DNA of 22,360 bases from JAUNBN01 sp036645935 (GCA_036645935.1 JAVXNE010000014.1:1-22360), one strand, 5' to 3'; positions 7,371-16,181 are shown, counted from the first letter of the stretch. Numbers and translations: made by a program. The notes: generated by a model not told the origin, from the sequence alone.

Positions 7371-7454
7371 TTAACATTATTCCCCATTTGTTGTATTTTA
7401 AAGGGATATACAGGTACGAACAGGATTATAGTGCTTTATCTTAACATTTGTAAG
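7371..7454 (-). promoter_or_regulatory. dhaL promoter with two TTAACAT operator elements
   Basis: On the minus strand TATAAT (7430-7425) is a perfect -10 box, and CTTACA (7454-7449), 18 bases upstream, is a four-of-six -35 box. The plus-strand element TTAACAT occurs at 7441-7447, in the spacer next to the -35 box, and again at 7371-7377, close to the start codon. The same heptamer overlaps the promoter of the SorC regulator at 8694-8700. This suggests that the regulator binds both promoters; the binding itself is inferred. Confidence 0.55.
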
Positions 7455-7642
7455 CATATTTCGCTCTCTGTTCTTTATAAATAATATCATGTGTTAATCG
7501 CGTATACTATTCGCATATTCAACAATTCATGAGCCATTTTTTTGTGAGTATCCATATTATTCCTTATAGACGTCGCTATTATGCCGCTATATATCACTTT
7601 TCTTGACTTTTTTGGAAGGGCATCTAGTCGGGAGGGGAAAAC

Positions 7643-7685
7643 AAAAACAGCAACAGCACGCCTGTTCAGGCAGAGCTCCTGCTGT
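7643..7685 (-). terminator. Intrinsic terminator after the SorC regulator gene
   Basis: On the minus strand ACAGCA (7685-7680) pairs with TGCTGT (7653-7648), with an inner GCCTGAACAGGC hairpin between them. The stem is followed by TTTTTG (7647 downward). It separates the regulator from the dhaL promoter. The remaining bases between 7455 and 7642 contain nothing I can identify. Confidence 0.6.
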
Positions 7686-7706
7686 CTTATTAGTGACAAA
7701 GGTTAA

Positions 7707-8648
7707 TTACATATTTAGTACGAGCTTGCTCGCGAGGCTTTCAGGAATCACGATGTTCGTTATGACTCCGATTCTCAACGCGCCCGCAACGCTGGTTGAT
7801 TGAAGATGGCTTGAGCAGAGCGCCGTGACATTTTTGGTGCCTCGAAGCTCGTCAATCGAAGCCTGCATGACGTTATCGACCTTCGGGGTGATTATCTGAC
7901 CGTCCTCGTCGTAGTAGTGCGCGAGCAGACGCCCGGCAGCTTTGTGCTTGCTCAGCAGATCCTCATAGCGGTATACGACGCCGAGATCGGGATAAGATGG
8001 ATAGTTGGAAATATTGATGATAGCCATATCCATGCTGCTGCAGTTGTCTTTATATGCGCGGTAATTTTCAAGCCTCTCGGCATATTCTCTCTCCTCCTGC
8101 GAATCAAAAAAAGCGGGAAGGTAACAATACTCGGCTGCAAGCCCAGTATGTGACGAAAGCACGCGCACAATTTCATTTGTGTGGTAGCTGCGGTAGGAAG
8201 CTCCGATGCCCCCTATGAGTGGAAAAATCTTGCCGTCCATCCCGAGGCTGATATCAAGCGACTCGGCATAATCGGTGAGTTTGCCGACCATCGATCCCCA
8301 ACCGACACCGATCAACCGTTTTGCGCCGCCTTCGCTGAAACAGACATTGTATGCTGTACGTGCAATCTCATCGTCAGTCTCAAGCGCCGAGCGCCCATTC
8401 TTGACAACGACTGCTTTTTTAAGAGAAAACTGCTCTTCGATGCGTTTTTCCAGCAGCTGAATTGCGCTGGCGACGTCGTTCACAGTGATCGACACCACGC
8501 CCAAAGAGCGAGCTTCGTTCAGCAGAACGCTGACCATCGGCCGCGAGAGATTCACCTCTTTGGCAATCTCCTGCTGTGTCTTGTTTTCATTATAATACAT
8601 CTTCGCAATGTGCGTTATGCGTTCAAGCTTTTTGTCACTCGGTTTCAT
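7707..8648 (-). CDS. SorC-family sugar-sensing transcriptional regulator (LsrR-like)
   Basis: The protein (313 residues from the chosen ATG) starts with a helix-turn-helix, MYYNENKTQQEIAKEVNLSR followed by PMVSVLLNEAR, at about residues 15-50. A SorC-type sugar-binding domain follows from about residue 60 to the end, with IGVGWGSMV and FPLIGGIGASYRSYHTNEIV as typical elements. SorC regulators (SorC, DeoR of Bacillus, LsrR) bind phosphorylated sugars and release their operators. Here the likely inducer is the product of the DhaKL kinase. The ATG at 8648 has GGAG 6-7 bases upstream; a TTG nine codons earlier extends the frame but has no ribosome site. It is transcribed in the same direction as dhaL, from a separate promoter, with a terminator between. 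Confidence 0.88.
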   Translation of the reverse strand: MKPSDKKLERITHIAKMYYNENKTQQEIAKEVNLSRPMVSVLLNEARSLGVVSITVNDVASAIQLLEKRIEEQFSLKKAVVVKNGRSALETDDEIARTAYNVCFSEGGAKRLIGVGWGSMVGKLTDYAESLDISLGMDGKIFPLIGGIGASYRSYHTNEIVRVLSSHTGLAAEYCYLPAFFDSQEEREYAERLENYRAYKDNCSSMDMAIINISNYPSYPDLGVVYRYEDLLSKHKAAGRLLAHYYDEDGQIITPKVDNVMQASIDELRGTKNVTALCSSHLQSTSVAGALRIGVITNIVIPESLASKLVLNM

Positions 8649-8678
8649 TGTTAACTCCGGAATACTTATTTCCAATGA

Positions 8679-8707
8679 ATTATACCCAATAGGTTAACAT
8701 ATGTCAA
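8679..8707 (-). promoter_or_regulatory. Consensus sigma-A promoter of the SorC regulator with overlapping palindrome
   Basis: On the minus strand TTGACA (8707-8702) and TATAAT (8684-8679) are both perfect boxes with the ideal 17-base spacer. The -35 box is part of GTTGACATATGTTAAC, a 16-base palindrome with one mismatched pair. It contains the TTAACAT element also found before dhaL. This arrangement fits autoregulation by the SorC protein. Confidence 0.75.
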
Positions 8708-9099
8708 CGGCAAATCTGTTCTAATGTTCATAAATTAGCAGTTGACAGAATTGTCCGGCTCTCAACACTCTTTAATCTGACGGTTTTCATCAGCACTATA
8801 TTGAGCCTGCCGGCCGTATCTCAATGCGCAACTCGTGTCATCGCATCGGTTCTTCCGTCTGCAAACGGAGTCGCTCATATATTGCAACCGATGCAACTTT
8901 AAATCGCTCATCCTTATTATTCAGCTTCATCCTACTCCTTGAAATCAAGCGTTTTTGCGAGAATCCGTATTGAAATTCCCCTATCAATACAACAGGATCG
9001 GAACCGTTAAGCCCCGACCCTTTCAGTGTCTGTATTACACTTCAATTCGTATTTTTACAGTACAGTATTACTTATCGTCCTGTGTTTCACTCGATGCAT
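8708..9099. other. Intergenic stretch with a nested hairpin, no gene seen
   Basis: These 392 bases separate the MATE gene stop from the SorC promoter. The only structure I see is at 8843-8894. GCATCGGTT and AACCGATGC form a perfect 9-bp outer stem, enclosing a smaller hairpin TCCGT-ctgcaa-ACGGA at 8854-8869. It has no T run, so it is not a clear terminator. No open frame with a ribosome site was found. Confidence 0.4.
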
Positions 9100-10503
9100 T
9101 TATATCTCGGTGATGGTCGATTCGCTCCCATCTGTGCTCACGGGCTTTTCGATTTTTGCGAGTGCTTTTTTAAATTGCGCCGCGAAGAGTATGACCGTGA
9201 ACATCACCGCAATCAAATCAGCCACCGGCTCGGCAAGATAGACTGCCATCGTCTTATTTGCAAAGAAATTCGGCAGAATATAGATGAGCGGAATGAGCAG
9301 CACAAACTTGCGGACAACTGCGACAATAATGGAAGACCTTGCGTTGTCCATTGAGATGAAAGTCATCTGGCACGCGATCTGTGCGCCAAAAATGAGCATG
9401 CATGCACAGTAGATTCTCAGTGCCCACTGGGTAAACTCCACGAGCATGGCGTCGCCCGTAAACATGGCTGCAAAAATCTGTGGAAAAAGCATTACGAGCG
9501 CCCATAGCAGCGCCGAATACGTGAGACTGACGCGCAGAAGCAGTTTAAAGGATTTCTTGACACGATCTGCGTTCTTCGCGCCGAAGTTGTAGCTCGTGAT
9601 CGGCATCGAGCCCTGTGCCAATCCCTGCAGCGGAAGCATGGAAAACTGCATCACGCTTGTCAAAATCGTCATCGCTCCAACCGCAATGTCACCGCCATAA
9701 CCAAGCAGGCTTGAGTTGAAGCATATAGCAATAACGCTCTCGCTCGCTTGCATGATAAACGGAGCGAGTCCCAGCGCCGTCACCGAGCTTGCAATCCTCA
9801 GGCTTATTTTGAGGTTTTTAGGACGCAGCTTCAAAATGGTCTTTTTGCCGAAAAGAAAGAGCAGAACCCATGTCATCGAGATCGCCTGAGAAATGATCGT
9901 CGCAAGCGCCGCACCGCGCACACCCATTTCAAATCCAAATATCAAGATCGGGTCAAGAATAATGTTGCTGATTGCGCCTATCAGCACCGAGAGCATGGCC
10001 GTTTTGGCAAAGCCCTGCGCCGAAATAAACGCGTTCATTCCGAGCGTGAGCTGAACAAATATCGTTCCGAGCGCATAGATTCTCATGTAGCTGGTTGCAT
10101 ATTCAATTGTGTTTTCGCTCGCTCCGAACAGAAACAAAAATTCGCGGTTCCAAATCAACAGAACAGCGGTGAGCGCCGCCGATACGATTATCTGCATCGT
10201 AAAGCATGTGCCCATAATGCGTTCGGCCTCGTTGTTGTTGCCCTCGCCCATCGCAATGGAGGCCTTAGGCGCGCCGCCCATACTCACGAGCGCGGCAAAC
10301 GCCGTGATAATCATAATAACGGGCATGCAAACCCCAAGACCTGTCAGTGCAAAAGCTCCGTTTTCGGGAATGTGCCCGATGTATATACGGTCCACAAGGT
10401 TGTAAAGCATATTGATCAGTTGCGCCGCAACGGCGGGAATCGCCAATTTGAACATCAGCTTCCCTAGCGGCTCTGTTCCGAGAAATTTGTTGTCATTTTC
10501 CAT
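9100..10503 (-). CDS. MATE-family multidrug efflux transporter
   Basis: This 467-residue protein has twelve hydrophobic segments in two six-helix halves, the normal MATE length. Family landmarks are LAIPAVAAQLINMLYNLVDR with IYIGH in the first half, SAQGFAKTAMLSVLIGAISN, and LQGLAQGSMPITSYNFGAKN in the second half. The pattern is that of the MepA/NorM-like group of Bacillota, which exports cationic drugs or dyes in exchange for Na+ or H+ across the cytoplasmic membrane. The substrate cannot be predicted from sequence. ATG start behind AGAAGGACAGG. A near-perfect 18-bp palindrome lies 50 bases upstream, and a MarR gene lies directly upstream in the same direction. The two are therefore probably a regulator-pump pair with separate promoters. 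Confidence 0.93.
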   Translation of the reverse strand: MENDNKFLGTEPLGKLMFKLAIPAVAAQLINMLYNLVDRIYIGHIPENGAFALTGLGVCMPVIMIITAFAALVSMGGAPKASIAMGEGNNNEAERIMGTCFTMQIIVSAALTAVLLIWNREFLFLFGASENTIEYATSYMRIYALGTIFVQLTLGMNAFISAQGFAKTAMLSVLIGAISNIILDPILIFGFEMGVRGAALATIISQAISMTWVLLFLFGKKTILKLRPKNLKISLRIASSVTALGLAPFIMQASESVIAICFNSSLLGYGGDIAVGAMTILTSVMQFSMLPLQGLAQGSMPITSYNFGAKNADRVKKSFKLLLRVSLTYSALLWALVMLFPQIFAAMFTGDAMLVEFTQWALRIYCACMLIFGAQIACQMTFISMDNARSSIIVAVVRKFVLLIPLIYILPNFFANKTMAVYLAEPVADLIAVMFTVILFAAQFKKALAKIEKPVSTDGSESTITEI

Positions 10504-10552
10504 TAAATCTCAACGACCTGTCCTTCTCAGGGCAACGTGTGCCCAGTAATAT

Positions 10553-10570
10553 TTGTTAACTTGTAAACAA
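10553..10570 (-). promoter_or_regulatory. Probable MarR operator before the MATE gene
   Basis: TTGTTAACTTGTAAACAA is an 18-bp inverted repeat with one mismatched pair outside its centre. On the minus strand it matches 14 of 18 positions of a site upstream of the MarR gene (11218-11234 plus one base). Palindromes of this size are typical of MarR dimers. The rest of the gap 10571-10741 holds nothing recognised. Confidence 0.6.
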
Positions 10571-10741
10571 TATACCTCCGACAGATATTCCTGTCAATAG
10601 CATTTTGTGATTTCCGGCAGCTCTCACCAATTTTGCCGATATACGCCACTTCAAATTGTGCAGAGTGATTTTCTCATGAGCTCCCGGACTCAAATCGCAC
10701 CAGCATTTCGCGCATTCTCCGGCGAGCACGCTGCATCGGTG

Positions 10742-11188
10742 CTATTCGCGCGAAATGGCAAGTGCATTTTCGGCAATACGCTCCATAACCTCAAGACAGA
10801 TATTCATGTCTTTTTCGGAAATTCCACGGGTCGCCCCTTTGAAGAATTGCCGCTGTTCCCACTGTAACAGCCCGGACTTTTCTGCTGCGGCATCCGTTGT
10901 AACCAAGCGCTGCACACGGCGATCGCCGCCGTCGGCTATCACATCCACCAGCTTGCCAGCGGTGAGCTTTTCCACGGCTTTTGAGACATACGCTCTCGAA
11001 AAACTGCGATGCTTTGCGATATTGCTCGCGGTATTATGCTGCGGATTATTGGCTATGAACAGCAGAACATCTGCCTCCTGTTTGGAAATGCCTATACCCA
11101 GCGCTGTTTTGGTCAGCGTGTCATCATACAGATCCCCGAGCTGCTTGAGCGCCTTTAAAATTCGGTTGAAATCCATTGTTTCTTTCAC
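10742..11188 (-). CDS. MarR-family transcriptional regulator next to the MATE pump
   Basis: The protein has 148 residues from the chosen start, with the winged-helix layout of MarR dimers. It begins with a helix, MDFNRILKALKQLGDLYDD. The recognition helix region is NTASNIAKHRSFSRAYVSKA at about residues 50-70, and the wing GGDRRVQRLVTTDAA carries the conserved D-R pair. A long C-terminal dimerisation helix follows. I chose GTG at 11188 because GAGAGG lies 7 bases upstream; a TTG six codons earlier overlaps that ribosome site. MarR proteins usually repress a neighbouring efflux gene and release it when a phenolic or drug ligand binds. The shared palindromes at 10553 and 11218 support control of the MATE gene and of itself. 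Confidence 0.88.
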   Translation of the reverse strand: MKETMDFNRILKALKQLGDLYDDTLTKTALGIGISKQEADVLLFIANNPQHNTASNIAKHRSFSRAYVSKAVEKLTAGKLVDVIADGGDRRVQRLVTTDAAAEKSGLLQWEQRQFFKGATRGISEKDMNICLEVMERIAENALAISRE

Positions 11189-11217
11189 AACGTCGCCTCT
11201 CTGCAATCATATTTAAA

Positions 11218-11234
11218 TTGTTTATGAGTTTACA
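11218..11234. promoter_or_regulatory. Probable MarR autoregulatory operator
   Basis: TTGTTTATGAGTTTACA lies 30 bases upstream of the MarR start codon. It resembles the palindrome before the MATE gene (TTGTTTACAAGTTAACAA on that strand). The inverted symmetry is weaker here, so the assignment rests mainly on the similarity between the two sites. Confidence 0.5.
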
Positions 11235-11605
11235 TTCTTTATACCGCATACTTGAGATTTTGTCAAATCGCAATCCCCTCGCCAATCTGAGCGGCATTGC
11301 CGCGCGGGTGACGGAATTGACAGCGCATGCACAAATAAGCACCTCGCCCAGCATTTGGCGAAGCGCCTTGAATACCATTTTCTGCTGCAAGAAATGTCAT
11401 TACCGGCTTATCATTCGCGTTGGAACCTGCATTCTTATGTTTTGCTACACTGAAAAGCCAAATTTTCACTGCCGCGTATCCAATTTGTTGCTTTGCCGTT
11501 TTCTTAACAGCCATGACTTCAAAATTGTGATTTTTTCACAAAGAGATCGGAGCAAATTCGCCCAGACATTTTTGTTTTTGGGCAAAGTATATTTTTTGAT
11601 CTTTA
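11235..11605. other. Intergenic stretch, no confident gene
   Basis: This stretch separates the MarR operator from the surface-protein relic. On the minus strand 11263-11514 is open for 83 codons, with a Lys-rich start MAVKKTAKQQIGYAAVK. It lacks a ribosome site and resembles no family I know, so it may be a further decayed fragment. No terminator, RNA gene or repeat was recognised. Confidence 0.3.
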
Positions 11606-13850
11606 TCAATAAGCCACACTGTCTGTGATGCCGTGATTATAGATGACGTCGTCCATGAGCTGCCAGTCCGAAGTAACCCTGATTTCCTTAGTGTTGCCGA
11701 GCATGCCCTGCATGTACATAAAGCGGATACGTAAGGGGCTTTGCCTGTGCTGCCGTCACCTTGAACGAGTATGTTTTCTCGGGTATCCCGACATCTGTCT
11801 TGTCGGGATTTTGCAGCCACTGGAAAGTACCCTCTTGTGTTGTTCAAACGTCAGCGCTCGGTGCCGGCTTATAAGCGCCAGCCGGGGATTTGTCTGCGAG
11901 TTGTGGGGATATCACATAATCTGTGAAATTTGGTTTTCCGCTCTATGCGATGCGATAGATGTTGCTCGGTTAGTAGGATGCACCGCCGGTGAAGTCCTTG
12001 ACCGGGATATTGACTGTAAGCTCTCCTGCCTCTCCCGTTCCGGTGCCTCTGATCGCTATAAGTTTTCTGTCTTCCGGTGCAACATCGGGTGCGTGAACAT
12101 CTATCATTCCGGTAACGTATGCCTCTGCGCCTGACTGACCCGCATATGTGAGAACACAGTAAGGTTTCCGCGGGATTGACGTCCATCGTAAAGCTTGCTA
12201 TAGGAATGGGCGTGGATTCCATCCCCGATGCCGGCGGACACCTTGTTCAGTGATGTGCTGTCGGACGCGAATCCTGTCGCCTCCGCCGTGAAGGTGCCGG
12301 CTTTCATCGCTGTCATTGATTTGTTGCTCTTTGCCACAAATGCGTCATATTGAGCTTAGGTGAGCACAAACAGCTTTTTAATCGAATCAGCATCGTCGTT
12401 CTGATTGTCTGTCTTGTAGTTGAGGCTGCCGCAATACAGGGTCTTTTCGGCATTGCCGGTTTTTTCGGTCATTTAGCCATTCCAATCCAAACGAGACGCG
12501 TTACCGGGTTGTTCGGCAGACCGTATTCGATAATCCGTTTGCCCGATTGAGTTTTGTTATCTTGTTAAATTGCCGTGCTCCCGCTTATGAAGTTTGCCTT
12601 TGCGGCGGGTCTTGCCGTGTCAAAGGCTATCAAATCGTCGCCCTTGGCGTGCAATGTTGATGTCCTTTACGTGCGTCTTCAGCGGAACGGTGCCTTTTGT
12701 GAAGACCCTCTTAGCAATGAGAGGGATGGGATGCGGTGATAGCTTTGTGTGTGAGGATGCTCGAGTTGTCGCCCACTGTCAGGTTTTTGACTTTCATCAC
12801 TCCTGTGCCCTGCAAATCCAAACCAGTGTTCGGCGCAAGGGTCAGATTTCCGTCTGCGGCGTTTACGGTATTATTTGCATTAAGGTGCCGAGCAATGACA
12901 AGATTCTTGTTGCTGTTGATTTGGTCAAGGTCATGAAGTTCACTTACTGTAATCGGAGCATTGATATTTAACATGGACATACCCGTTGCATATCTACCGG
13001 ATATACAGTTAAACAGTCCTCTATTTATATCACTTGTGTTGTTTCCGGTTACAGCTTGATGCTTGGGAAATCAATTGTCTTGACCGCTGAATCAAAAGCT
13101 TGCAGCTTTGCAATGCATCCGTTGCCGGATACTGCAAGCGTGCCGTCCGGATTGTGTTTTCCTGTTGTGTAATACTTGAAAAAGTTTGCGGTGCATTTCC
13201 CGCCTTTTGGCACGGGGTATTGTTCCATGGCCATTAGCGTGTCAAAGGGGATGATATAGTCGGTGTCGAGCATCTGAGCTGCACCGGAAGCGCCGTTTTG
13301 CGGTGCGGGAAACACGCGGACGATGCCATCGGGCTAAGGTATATCCCTGATTCTTAAGCGTTCCGTCATCGGCGTTGTCCTTGAGTATTTGACAAGGCGA
13401 TTGACGCATGTTTGTGTGCAAAATCTTATTTGCAGATACTTTGCTCCCTCTTGTGGTTCAACTCCCGGAACCAACCCGATATTAGTCTTTCCGTTTGGCA
13501 TAGCATAACCATTTAATAAAAGTCCGGCTTCTGCAGACGTTCCGTTCGCAAGCAATTTTCCGCTGCTATCCGTTTGGTCGGGTTTGTCCACCCCACGTAT
13601 ATTCTGAGGCTTTTCAAGCGGCAGAACGGCCTTTTCGTTGTAAAAGCCAATCTGTCATGATGGGGCAGAAGTGCCATTATCGCAGCTGTAAAACGATCCG
13701 TTATTTTCCCTTGAAATTTACCTTGGCGTCATTTAAGATCAATGATGTCCGGTTGCAGAGCTTTGATTTGACTTCGGCATGACAGTCGTCTTGAAAATAT
13801 ATTGCTGTGCTTCCGGGAGTGTTCTCTGTTACAACTTTTCATGTTTTATG
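11606..13850 (-). pseudogene. Decayed surface-type protein with many frameshifts and stops
   Basis: Consecutive minus-strand stretches read as good protein, but in changing frames, over about 2.2 kb (roughly 740 codons). In order they include NTPGSTAIYFQDDCHAEVKS, PNGKTNIGLVPGVEPQEGAK, FDTLMAMEQYPVPKGGKC, NAPITVSELHDLDQINSNKN, GDDLIAFDTARPAAKANFIS, TFTAEATGFASDSTSLNKV, GMIDVHAPDVAPEDRKLIAI and GNTKEIRVTSDWQLMDDVIY, ending TDSVAY and TGA at 11606-11608. I count at least nine lesions; in-frame TAA (13701-13703) and TGA (13655-13657) are examples. The Asn/Thr/Gly/Asp-rich, beta-type composition fits a secreted or wall-attached adhesin or beta-helix protein. No signal peptide or LPXTG signal is seen, so the 5' end at least is missing. 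The intact BTAD regulator at 14059 is divergent from it. Confidence 0.85.
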
Positions 13851-14058
13851 CGGTTTTTCCAAAAAATTAAATTTGCGGTTTTTTAGCACATTTTACGTGT
13901 TTTGACGTCGGGATAGCAAGCTGCGATTTAAGCTCGCGTCTTTATAATGCTATTTATTGTTAGCACTTATGTTATAATAATAAAAATTGATCCGTTTCTC
14001 TGATTATTTTAATGGTGAATATAGGCGCAGGGGTTATGGGGAGGTGTCGATCACGCAT

Positions 14059-15279
14059 ATGGAAAACAAGCAGCTTCTTGAAATTCACATGTTTGGAGAG
14101 TTCTCGCTGAGCCTGGACGGAAAAGCCATCAGCAGTAAGGAAGCCCATTCGCACAAGCTTTGGCTTCTCATGCAATATCTGATCATAAGGCGAGGACATA
14201 TCGCCGGCCAAAAAGAGCTGATCGAAATATTGTGGCCCAATTCCGAAATATCAAATCCACAAAACTCATTGAAGACTCTCGTGTTCCGTCTACGCAAGCA
14301 GTTGGACAAGCTGGGATGCATCGGTGCGAGCGTGGTGGTACAGCTTGACGGCGGGTATGCTTTCAATGAAAAATGCCATTACTCTCTTGATATTGAGGAC
14401 TTTGAGCTGCAATGCCGATTGGCGCGCGCCGCCAGTTCACCGCAAACCAAATTGAAATTGCTCACACAGGCAATTGACGTTTTTGATGGAAGCGTGTTGG
14501 CACAAAATCAAAATGAACTTTGGGCGCAGGAAGTTTTTACACAATATAACATCCTCTTTCGCAAGGTTGTGCAGGAGGCCGTGGAACTTTTAATCCAAAG
14601 CGGTGACTACCCCCGTGTTGTTGCCATATGCCGGGATGCGCTATCTGTTCAGCCATATGAGGAGATTTTTCATTCCCTTCTCGTAAATGCCTTGGTGTCA
14701 ATGGAGGATTTTTCCGAAGCCAGCCGTCAATATGCATTGGCATACAATTTGTTCCACGACTCCCTTTCAGTCTCGCCTATCATCTCAGCGCCAACGCGTG
14801 AAAAATCTTGTAATATCTCCGCGACAGATACGATTGCGGATCTGCAAAAGACGCTTTCGGAGGAATACAACTTCGGATATTCCTATTATTGCGCTTTTGA
14901 CGTGTTTCGCAGTGTATACCACATGCTCGCGCGCCGACTATACCGCCTCCCGGAAGATGCATTTCTCGCCTTATTCCGCATTGACCGCAATAATTTATAC
15001 ATTGAATCTGACCCAAAACAACATGATTCGATACACATGCGAATGTTGGGAGAGGCCATTGCCTTTTCACTTAGGCAAAGCGACATTTTCACCCTGCATG
15101 GCGATTCAAGCTTTCTTGTGATTTTTGAATCGGTTTCCAAAGAACAAATATCCGGTATTGCCACACGCATCGAAAAATATTTCAATCAGCACAAAACTCG
15201 TGACGATCTTGAAATTCATTTGGAAACTTTGCCTATATTGCCATCCCTGCCCCTCACCGGCAAAATGGATTCGCAGTGA
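14059..15279 (+). CDS. BTAD (SARP-like) transcriptional regulator with degenerate GGDEF-like C-terminus
   Basis: The protein has 406 residues in three parts. Residues 5-100 form an OmpR/PhoB-type winged helix (EIHMFGEFSLSLDGKAIS, then SLKTLVFRLRKQLDKLG). Residues 110-245 form a bacterial transcriptional activator domain of TPR-like helices (DIEDFELQCRLARAASS to AYNLFHDSLSVSPI). Residues about 265-390 resemble a GGDEF fold: AFLALFRID, then LGEAIAFSLRQSDIF, then HGDSSFLVIF at 347-356 where the GGDEF signature would lie. The catalytic residues are absent, so it cannot be a diguanylate cyclase; ligand binding is a guess. The ATG at 14059 follows GGGGAGGTG; the frame extends upstream to a TTG at 13987 without a ribosome site. 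TATAAT at 13973-13978 may be its -10 box, but no good -35 is seen. The divergent relic at 11606-13850 may once have been its target. Confidence 0.8.
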   Translation: MENKQLLEIHMFGEFSLSLDGKAISSKEAHSHKLWLLMQYLIIRRGHIAGQKELIEILWPNSEISNPQNSLKTLVFRLRKQLDKLGCIGASVVVQLDGGYAFNEKCHYSLDIEDFELQCRLARAASSPQTKLKLLTQAIDVFDGSVLAQNQNELWAQEVFTQYNILFRKVVQEAVELLIQSGDYPRVVAICRDALSVQPYEEIFHSLLVNALVSMEDFSEASRQYALAYNLFHDSLSVSPIISAPTREKSCNISATDTIADLQKTLSEEYNFGYSYYCAFDVFRSVYHMLARRLYRLPEDAFLALFRIDRNNLYIESDPKQHDSIHMRMLGEAIAFSLRQSDIFTLHGDSSFLVIFESVSKEQISGIATRIEKYFNQHKTRDDLEIHLETLPILPSLPLTGKMDSQ

Positions 15280-15419
15280 TCTTTTTCACACAAACCGTTT
15301 GACATAAATTTTCGAACACTGTCCTTCGTCCACTTTAAGAACTTGAGCCTGTTGCCGTAACAGCTTATATGACTGCCGACAATTAGGAAAGCAAATCGCC
15401 AGAATGGTGTTAAAGCGGG

Positions 15420-16180
15420 TCAACCGACTTTTGCCGGGTTCTCGGTGTTGCGGTCGAAAGATTCGGCAATCCTGCGGAGCTCGTCGGAAAACTTAGAACG
15501 AACACCGATATTGTCGTTTTCATAAACCTTGATATAATCGATAAGTTCAACCAAGATTTCCCGCGGCAGACCGTCGATGTTTTGATGCTTCATAAAAGGC
15601 CGCCAGCGCCGGATGCTCCGTGTTTACGCCGCTTGCAAGCTCCGCACGTTCCTTCGTGCGGTTTTCCGGCACGGCGGTTACGGTGATAGCCTGCCGCTCG
15701 TAATCGGATTTCATTTTCCGATAGTCCTACTGGGTGATTTACCTGTCTTTCCAGTCTTGGTAAAGGGCTTGCTTATATCGGGCAATTTGGTGAAGCTCTT
15801 TTTTTGCGGAGATTAAGTCATCCAACCGGAAAGACTGGCTTTTTTTAGTTGGGGCCGAATTTATACGGGCCACAATCTCCGAGTAAGCAACGGTCAAATG
15901 CACCTTGTTGAATGGCAAACAGGACGGCGGCCTCCAGTCGGTTATGCTTGATCGAGTGCATAGAACAGGCCAGCCGCGAACGGTTTTTATAGGGCGAACA
16001 AGCGCAATACACATTGGTACCGCTCTGGCTTCGGGTGATTGCCTTGCCGCAGTCGGCGCATTTCCGAAAGCCGCTGAACAGGTGAGCCTCTTGCTTTTTT
16101 GAGCCGTGCGGGTATCCCGCTTGAGAAGCCCTTGCACATTATCAGAGGTTTTGTGTGCCCGCCCATTTTGTTCAAAAATG
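15420..16180 (-). pseudogene. C-terminal relic of a large serine recombinase (TnpX/TndX-like)
   Basis: The minus strand reads in broken frames through the recombinase zinc-ribbon domain (KKQEAHLFSGFRKCADCGKA with ITRSQSG, then CACSPYKNRSRLACSMHSIK). After that come coiled-coil sequence (SEIVARINSAPTKKSQSFRL, ISAKKELHQIARYKQAL), RKMKSDYERQAITV, and a C-terminal block LPREILVELIDYIKVYENDN ending in NTENPAKVG and TGA at 15420-15422. This is the layout of transposon-type large serine recombinases of Clostridia. The catalytic resolvase domain and most of the recombinase domain are missing, and at least three frameshifts or stops split the rest (one at about 15595-15600). It marks the edge of a former mobile element directly upstream of the mgtA control region. 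The stretch 15280-15419 after the BTAD gene shows nothing else. Confidence 0.88.
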
Positions 16181-16181
16181 C

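Noticed and set aside
11606..11640. LPXTG sorting signal at the end of the surface-protein relic
   Set aside because: The last readable residues are TDSVAY and a stop. Neither this frame nor the alternative ending LGEFAPISL has an LPXTG, a membrane helix or a basic tail.
11643..12971. Several plus-strand open frames of 66-163 codons
   Set aside because: They are antisense to the decayed surface-protein gene, whose minus-strand reading gives coherent protein in successive frames. None has a convincing ribosome site.
13957..13970. CIRCE-like half site TTAGCACTT before the BTAD gene
   Set aside because: The inverted partner GAGTGCTAA is absent, so HrcA control is not supported.
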